64,000 nucleotides of DNA from Triplophysa rosa (lineage: Eukaryota > Chordata > Actinopteri > Cypriniformes > Nemacheilidae): contig NC_079900.1 in the NCBI RefSeq assembly GCF_024868665.1, positions 23,183,039 through 23,247,038 of the forward strand, written 5' to 3'. Every line of letters begins with the position of its first letter. The stretch's first letter is position 1. The notes beneath the pieces were generated by a model that did no database searches, was not told where the DNA came from, and saw only the letters and a list, made by a program, of their open reading frames with translations. Positions 51,601 to 60,600 of this stretch are shown here, piece after piece. The position numbers and the translations under genes were made by a program.

Positions 51601-54600
51601 ATTTATTGTGTTTCGTAATCGTCGGCTTGCGCAAGTTTTATTATATATGAAAATTATTATATTCAGTGGCTTCTTTTACTTTTCTTACTGATATGTAGCG
51701 GCAGTTTATTAGGAAGTGACGGTTGACTAGTTGGATGGAAACGGTGCTTATTCGCAAATGTTTTATGCGATATTCTAATTTTGCGCATAAGTTAAATTCG
51801 CAACTTTGGATGGAAACCCGGATATTGTCTTGCTCCTCTGGTCTGTGCCGGTGTCATGACAAATCGAGTCTCCTCTCGAATCGGTCCCCTTTAGGACCCC
51901 GTGTGATTCTTTTGGCTAAAAGAACTTCCAATGGGTACTCTTTTTAGCGCCAGATTGCAATTCTTACAAAATTACATTACGATTTATGTCGCTAGTACTT
52001 TGTTAAAATTACCATTATTGTCTTTTTCACTAAATGCGTCATATAATAGTGGATAGATGAGGCTATGGGTAGTGAAATCAAACAAATCTCGTTCTTACTT
52101 ATTTAGTTAATTACTATTATAAAACCATGGTAATTTTAAAATATCAAAAGTGATGTTTTTTGTTTGTTAAGCAGATGTTGACCCAGAAATACTGCCGTGT
52201 TTGTTACATCAAACTTATACGCTCATTTGTTTTTCGTAAACTTAAATTTTAACGTAATTTTAAAGCTTTTATTTTACCCTGCGTATTTAGCTCGCTAGAA
52301 GCTAACGCAGCTTCGGTTAGCCATACAACAACACATTGAGATAACAACTTTGTGATCGGGCATTACAACTACCTACTAGATTGGGTCCTAAGCAGACACA
52401 ATTCACACGGGGGCCGAATTTTTCATGACACCAGTGTTTGCGTGTGTTAGAGGCCGTGCTGGATTAGTTTTGCATATGTGCATGTTTTTTTGTTTTCAGA
52501 AAGGATTACAGAGAGCTCTGTTAGAGTCAGGGCTTTGTACTGACAGCAGGTGTAATAGAACGGATTGCATAGACTTTACCCCTCGTTCACATTACAAGCG
52601 ACTTTGTCACTGCAGGTGACGCCAGGGGTTGACGGTTAGGTCGCTAGTGGGCGTTCCCACTACCGGTGACGCTCACTGCAGGAGATGAGAGGAGAAGAAT
52701 CACGTTAGCTCCCATCTTCTCTCCTATTGGCTGCCGGTCCCAAAAATCGCTCCTCATTTGCATAAAGTTAAACATTTCTCAACTTTGTCGCGTCACTTGA
52801 CACGCCCCATCTGGTCGCCAACAGTTTCTACTGCTTGTGTCGCCGGAAGTCACCAGCATTCCATTGAAATGAATGGGATCATGTCGCTTTGTTGCTTGTA
52901 ATGTGAACGGGGCATTAGTATTCATTGGTACAGACAAATTAAAAATTAATCTTTCTTGTTCAGAGGATAATTCTGTTATATATATATATATATATATTTA
53001 TATGTATATGTATATATACATATGCATTATACTAACTACTGTCTGCTATATTATATTATAAATTTCACTGTATTGTAATCTCTCTTATTTTAACATTGCA
53101 AAGGTAGCACAGTTACATTACAAGTTAAGAAATATTTTGAGTGGGTTAATATTATAATGCATGCGAAGTGGTTAAGAAGTGAATATGTGATTTTTGCATG
53201 TTCACTTTTAAATAAATTTGGTTTCAACAAAAGTCCACAATCTGACCGGTTCACTGGAAAAAAGTTCCTGTTGGCTGGGAAACATGTCGCTTGATACAGC
53301 ACCTGTGAAATCTGACATCATCCATCTGAAATCCCAAGAAATGTGATGTCGGCATTACATCATCACACAGTGATCCACACTAATACACGGATATGAGACT
53401 ATTGCTGAGGGATCAGGAATAATCGAAATGTTTCTCTCTCTCTCTGTCTATCAGTCGGAGATGTTGTTACAGCACCAGTCGAACCCATGTGTGCTGAATA
53501 AAGGGAAGAAGACTCCTCTGGATCTGGCCTGCGAGTTCGGCCGAGTGAAGGTTGGTGATTTAGTTTCTACAGGGAATGATGGGAGTACATTACTCCCAGT
53601 GTGTCTACAGTTGTTCTTCATGATGCCATTTGTTACATCACTGACACCATGGTTACATATGAAAACACATCTGTTTGTTATCACAGACATTGATAGTGTT
53701 GAATACACTAATAAAATCTACGACCAGGTAACATTTCAGCCCAAAATCTAAAGACAAAATGTAATGAATTTGTATTATACACTGCCCGTCCAAAAAAAGT
53801 CACCACCTGGGCAGTGCTGTGATCTGGGGTTGCTGCAGTTGGTCAGGTCTAGGTTCAGGGTTATGTGCCCAAAGTATGAGGTCAGCTGAACAAAGACATT
53901 TATACAGATTTGGAACAACTCGAAGGTGAGTTTTTGGGTGAAGTATCCCTTTAAAAAAGGAAAGTATGTTAGGACTATTAAAGATTTTGACACAATGTTC
54001 CTTACAATACTCAAGATACACTTCAAACTTTGAAAGTTGAAAAATCTCTTCCTCATCCTACTGTAGAGATCAGGGGCCTCATATATCAAACGGGTGTACG
54101 CACAGATTTGATGCAAAATTTGTACATTTTCACTTAGGGGGTGTACTCACTTTTGTTGCCAGCGGTTTAGACATTAATGGCTGTGTGTTGAGTTATTTTG
54201 AGGGGACAGCACATTTACACTGTTATACAAGCTGTGCACTCACTACTTTACATTGTAGCAAAGTGTCATTTCTTCAGTGTTGTCACATGAAAAGATGTAA
54301 TAACATATTTACAAAAATGTGAGGGGTGTACTCACTTCTGTGAGATACTCATTAAAAGGGGGAGATCTGAATCTGTTTATCTGAGATTGATAGATTTCAC
54401 ATCTGATAGAATGGCGTACACGCGTTTTCTGTGCGTATGTTTGTTCTATGAATCACACATACTCATTTTGTGAAATGATCGTAAGATCAAATTTAGGACG
54501 GTTTCTACGCAACATTTTATAAATGAGGCCGCAGACGTCCATGTTTGATGTCTACCTTTAAATGACTCTTTTGGGTGCAGTGTGTTTACAGTGTGTACAA

Positions 54601-57600
54601 TAGCAGAGACATCTGAGCATTATCATTCAAACGGTATTGTTTGAGTTAGTTGTACTGTACATTCAAAGCCATTGAGATTGAATGGGTTTCTATTGAGGGT
54701 CAATCTGATGCATAATGTCTCTTAAAATAAAACACAACTACTCTCATATGAGCTGCCCTGTCAAATTTGTGAGACTGACCCATACACACCAGAGATGATA
54801 ATGATGTATTTTTCTCACTGTACTTATTTCTGAATGTGTCATTCCTGTGAACGAGCTCAGATTGCAGTAGCTGTTTTTTGGGTGGGGGGTTCTCGCACAC
54901 ACATGCCCGCTGGTGTGTATTTTTAGATGCTTTTGGAGGTGTTATTTTAATGCCAGTGTGTGTTTGTATGTGTGTTATTGAATCAGCTGCTGTATTGAGG
55001 CATCAGGGTGCGGCTGTAACAACTGCATAACGTCTCACACTCACCCTACAAGTCCACCGGCACTCAGTACAGCCCCAAAATCCCAGAAATTTGTCGCTTT
55101 TTAAGGGTGTCTGCAAAATGCTTTCAAGAACACAATGTGTGCAACAACATTTGCAACGTATATAGAGATAGAACATTTTGCGCATTAACTGTAAATCAAG
55201 TAAAGAAAAAATGTTTTTCTATGCACATGAAGGACGGTTTACACAGATATCTGACCTCACTGTCATCAAGTCTGTCTGGAATTACACAAACAGACAAAAA
55301 ACTGAGACAGCCTAAATCCATGATAATTGTGGCAACATCTTTGAGAAGATGAGTCAGCGACTTGAGGGGTTATCATGTGTTGTTCATATACAAATCCAAG
55401 TTCAATGTCTCGAGTCTAAAAACACACTAAAGCAAAATATATTTAAAAAAAAACATCTTAAAGGGGTGATATGAAATGGCTAAAACGAATATTATGGTTT
55501 GTTTTAGATGTTATGTAATGTGTATACACGATTTAAAGTTCAAAAGCGCCGTGTTTTCTACATACCGTGCGTGTTTGTATCTCCTCTTTGCCCCGCCTCT
55601 CTGAAACGCACAGATTTTTTACAAAGCTCATGGCTCTGAAAAGCGAGGTGTGCTATGATTGGCCAGTTAACCAGTGCTTATTGATTGGTGGAATTCTGCA
55701 AGCGTGTGAGGGGAATGTAACGCCTCTTACCATATTTGGAACATCAGGTTCCAAAGCAATTGTACTGACAGGTACGCCCACCTTACTTGCGTATACATTT
55801 GGGCGGTCTTAGTCAACTCATACCACGAACTGACGTAGATTTGTGGGGGTGTGGTTACACGAGGTGTTTCAGGCAGGTCTGGGTGAGCATTCGCTTTTAG
55901 ATAGAATGCATCTTTTGTTCCCACACTTTCATTTGTGCAATTTTGCATGTCTAATACATGCATGGGCAGCTTATAACACACCAAAGACACAGAAAAACAC
56001 GTATTCGCGCCATATGACCCCTTTAAAGGGACAGTTCACCCAAAAAGGAAAATTCTGTCATCATTTGTTCCAAATCTGTATAAATGTATTTGTTCTGATG
56101 AACACAGAGAAATATATTTGGAAGAATGCTACAGATCTTGGACCCCATTGACTTAGTAGGAAAAAATACAATGGTAGTCAAATGTGCCCCAGAACTGTTT
56201 GCTGTACAGAACAATAATTTTTCCTACTATGGGAGTCAAGATCTGTCTGGTTATAAGCATTCTTCCAAATATCTTTCTCTGTGTTCATCAGAACAAAGAC
56301 ATTTATACAGATTTGGAACAACTCGACGGTGAGTAAATGACAGAATGTTAGTTTTTGGGTGAAGTATCCGTTTAAAACCATTTTCCTGATGAAAAAAAGC
56401 ATTATCATTTGTATGAATTGCAAATGTTTTCAACCTCTTCACATTCTTAAAACTTGCTCTACTCAGCTGTCAATCCCACAATCCCCTGCAGAATGGGAAA
56501 AGATCAGGCTCTGCTCACACTGCACCGGAGTACACATACGCTTCTTCTGTTTTATTCCCGATGGTCATCTTCTCTCTCTCTCTGTTTGTAAATGTGTGGA
56601 TTTTGTGGCCCAGATGTTTTGGGGTGGTAATGGTCTTTGGAGCACATTTACAAGATCTCATCCACACCTGTATGACCCCCGAGAGGCACCCGTGTGTGTG
56701 CGTGTTCAGTATTTCACCATTTTTTGTGCTTCCTGTCTTTTTCATTTGTCCTTTCTCACATATTCTTTCTCTCTTTATGTAGAATCAAGCATGTTTTCCA
56801 GCGACCACAGATATGAGTTTGACTCTCATGTGAATGTACATCAGTATAAACAGACGTGTTCAATAAAAGAAACCATGTCACACATTTACATTGTAGACTA
56901 CAGGAAAGATGAGATAAAATGGCAATAACATCCTTCTGTGTCCTGTAGGTGGCGCAGCTGTTGTTGAACAGTAATATGGTCGCATCCCTTTTGGAGGGGG
57001 ATCAGAAAGACGCATCAGACTCGAACTGTAACACTCCTCTACACCTCGCTGCACGCAACGGACACAAAGACATCATCCGGTGAGCTCTCGTCTGTGTGTA
57101 GTACATCTGTAGCCATCAATCTCAGCTGTGTCATCTCTCGAAACTGCATGTGACTCTGTGGAGGTCAGCTTGACTTTCTGCTGTGCTTTTAATGCATCAC
57201 ACTGTTGATTCTTGGGCTGGTGGAGGTTAATACTGACATAAACACAGCCGTTAATATAAAGACGTACTAAAAACACTGGTTATGAGACATTACATTTATG
57301 CGTTTTGCAGACACTTTTATCCAAAGCAACTTACAGAACATTCAGGCTATACTTTTATCAGCATGCATGTTCCCTGAGATGACGTGCGGCATCACTGACG
57401 TCAAAACTGCATCTTTATTCCTCATATCTTAATACATGTGTGAATGCATGCTGTATATGAGATTTGGGTCGTTCAGTGAATATTGAAGTATGTCAAAGAC
57501 TTTACAAAACAAATATCTGACCTTCAATTCGTCCTTTTCATTGACATTAAATTGAATATGGGTCAAAGACGAAAAAGGGTATAAGCATAAAAACAATAAG

Positions 57601-60600
57601 TGTAATACTGCTTTAAATTGTGGTTCTTCAAAAAAAAGAAAAAGTTTTCTTTTGAATTTAATTGCATTTTTGTTTTTGTTTTTCTGAGCAAATTTTCCCC
57701 TAAATTTACAGAAGACGCCCACTAGAATGTTAGTCAGTTTAACAATCTTGTCAGGCATATTTACAACAAAAATCTATTTATGACATATTAAAAGACTTCA
57801 ATTACTTTCACCCCAAATGCTAATTAGTTGTAATTTTCTACTTCTTTTTTTTGCCACTATCCTAGGTTTTGCCCATTTGTCAATAAGAATTTTTAACTCA
57901 TTTAAAGCACAATGAAATGTAATACGCTCCCTTATTCTTTTATATATTTTAATATGTACAAGTCAGAATTTGTACATAAATATTGTGTTACACTGAATGA
58001 CAATATAACATTATTTCAACCAAATTTAGACATTTAATTCTCCAACAAACTTAGTTGAAACCATAAAGTAGACATTTTACTTACATTTAATGTGCTTTCT
58101 ATGGACATAAAATCACTTTTGTACATTTGTTTTGATGGGGACAACATCTTTGACCCATATATAGTTGAGTAGGTGTTTTGAGATAAAACACACCCACCAT
58201 TGCCAGACACAGACACCCATGCCATCAGCACAGGGTCAGACTGTACCAGACAGCCAGTGTCACTGACTCACCTATTATTATGTAGTGAATTATTATGTAG
58301 CCGCAATAATTGTGTAGTGAAAATCTAATATTTTGATATAAATCTTTAGTGCTAACTGCATTACAGTAATGAGAGTATATTAAAAAGAACCTCATCATTC
58401 CGAATAATATATCCTCCACATGTATGTTTGTTTTTAAGGCTGTCACACTACAGCAGATTCCCTTCTAATGCCTGGCATCCCCTGTACAGCACTGAAATTT
58501 CACCCCGCTTTCCCACAGATGTCCGTCTCTTTTTCTTCCTGATGTGTGTGTGTGAATTCCACACGTCCGTGTGTTGGGCCCTTCAACGTGTCTATATGAT
58601 ACAGTGTGCTACAGGAGGATGTCATCTGTCGGCTACGGGAAACATTCCCTTCATTCTGTTTTCCTCTCTGTCTGTTAGGCTTCTTCTGAAAGCAGGTATT
58701 GACATCAACAGAAGCACTAAAGCTGGCACAGCGCTCCATGAGGCCGCCCTCTATGGGAAGACGGAGGTAGTGCGGCTTCTCCTTGATGTAAGTTCACCTA
58801 CCTTTGAAGACATCTATACGTTTGTTATTAAAAGCGTACAAATGAAACATGAAATCATTGCCAGATTGCCAGACTGTGTGATCAGTAGATGCATTGAAGA
58901 GTGTGATGTGTGTGTTCTGACACTGGCAGGCTGGTATAGATGTGACCGTCCGTAACACTTACAATCAAACAGCTCTGGACATTGTCAACCAGTTTACCGC
59001 ATGCCACGCCAGCAAAGATATCAAACAGCTCTTACGAGGTGAGATGTGACCTGACGTGTGTTTAACACAGACTGTATTTAACCTTCATATACTGTTTGTG
59101 GATACAGTGCTAAGTTTTCTCTTTGATATGTGAAGGTTTACAGAGAGCTGTCATTTAGCAGCATGTTTAAACTCAGGATTATGTTCTGTATCTGCTGCTT
59201 TACTCTTGGATCAAAGAAACCAAATACAACATCTTTGTTATGTGTGTTTAGAGGCTACAGGAGTTCTTCAGGTCCGAGCTCTGAAAGACTTCTGGAACCT
59301 TCACGACCCTACGGCCCTGACCATACGAGCTGGAGACGTCATAACGGTAAATCCATCGACCTTCTTTCATTAAAACTCTTTCATGCAAATTCACAATAAA
59401 TACTCTATACCAGGGGTGGCGAACCTGTTTGGCATGATGAGCCAAAAAATATACCTTATCACTGCAAAGAGCCACATATATGGAAAATACTGTCTAACAA
59501 GAACTTTTACACAAAATTACATAAATGAGCCTTTATAAGCCTACCTTTTTTAACATTAGTGTGACACCTGGCAGTCTTTCATTTCCACAATACTTTTTAG
59601 GTTTGGCTTGTATTCAGTTGTGGCGACTCGCAGTAACTCTTTCACATGTCTGTCAGTAAGAACAGAGCGATGCTTTGATTTGACTTGTTTCAGGGTGGAA
59701 AAAAGTGATTCACAGATGTAAGTCGACCCAAACATTGACAACAGTTTGAGTGCAGCCTGTTTGACATTGGGATATCTCTCAGTTGGCACCATGTTCCAAA
59801 ACTCCACGGTTCCTTCCCCCAGAGTACACTTAAGTCTGTCATCCTTAGAAAGTTCAATTATTTCAAGCTGAGATGCTGCTTCATCTTCCACTAAAGGGGC
59901 TTTCAAACAGTCTGTTTCAGCAGTGAACGGGTTGATGAGGAATGTAATCTCATGTCTTTTTTGCCGTAAATCAGAGAATCTGTTTTCAAAACTCTGCTCA
60001 AGATTTTCAAGGAGTGTTGCATACCGTTCAGCACTCGCTTTTACAACCTCTGCTGCTTGTTCACTTGCCTTCAACAAAGAGGGAAAATGTGTGAGCTCTC
60101 TCTTTTGTAGATGTGTCTTGAACAGCTTGAGTTTGTTGATAAATGTGAAAACACTCTGCACCAAGTCAGGCAGCATCTTTAACCTCCCTTGCAGATCCAC
60201 ATTTAGTCCATTCAGATAATGCAGCATGTCGACCAAAAATGCCAAATCTGATATCCACTGGGGGTCATGCAGCTCAGGATAGTCCTTCTCTTTCTCCGCA
60301 AGAAACACCTTCACTGGATTCAACAGCTCAAAAAAATGGGAAAGAACATTACCTCTTGAAAGCCATCTCACAGTGCAGTGCAGAAGCACATCAGATGGAA
60401 GATCTTCATCAAGTTCAGCAATGAGATTTCAGAACTGTCTGTGATTGAGAGCATGCGTGCGTATAAAATTGACAATTTCCAGCACAGGTTTCGTTACGTG
60501 GTCTAAGTTTAGTTTTTTAGACACCAAGTGTTCTTGGTGAATAATACAGTGAAACTTCCAAAAATCTGGAAAACGTTCATCAGCTTTACACAACCCTACA

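Noticed and set aside
53428..53751. 107-codon frame overlapping caskin2 exon 5
   Set aside because: Homology stops exactly at the GT donor at 53551. The remainder is intronic.
56359..56928. 189-codon open frame on the plus strand before caskin2 exon 6
   Set aside because: It lies inside intron 5, begins in a MITE, has no recognisable domain and stops before the exon acceptor. Cysteine- and phenylalanine-rich translation of CT/TG-rich intron is typical of chance frames.
58428..58955. 175-codon frame overlapping caskin2 exon 7
   Set aside because: Only the 36 codons after the acceptor at 58678 resemble Caskin. The rest is intron read-through.
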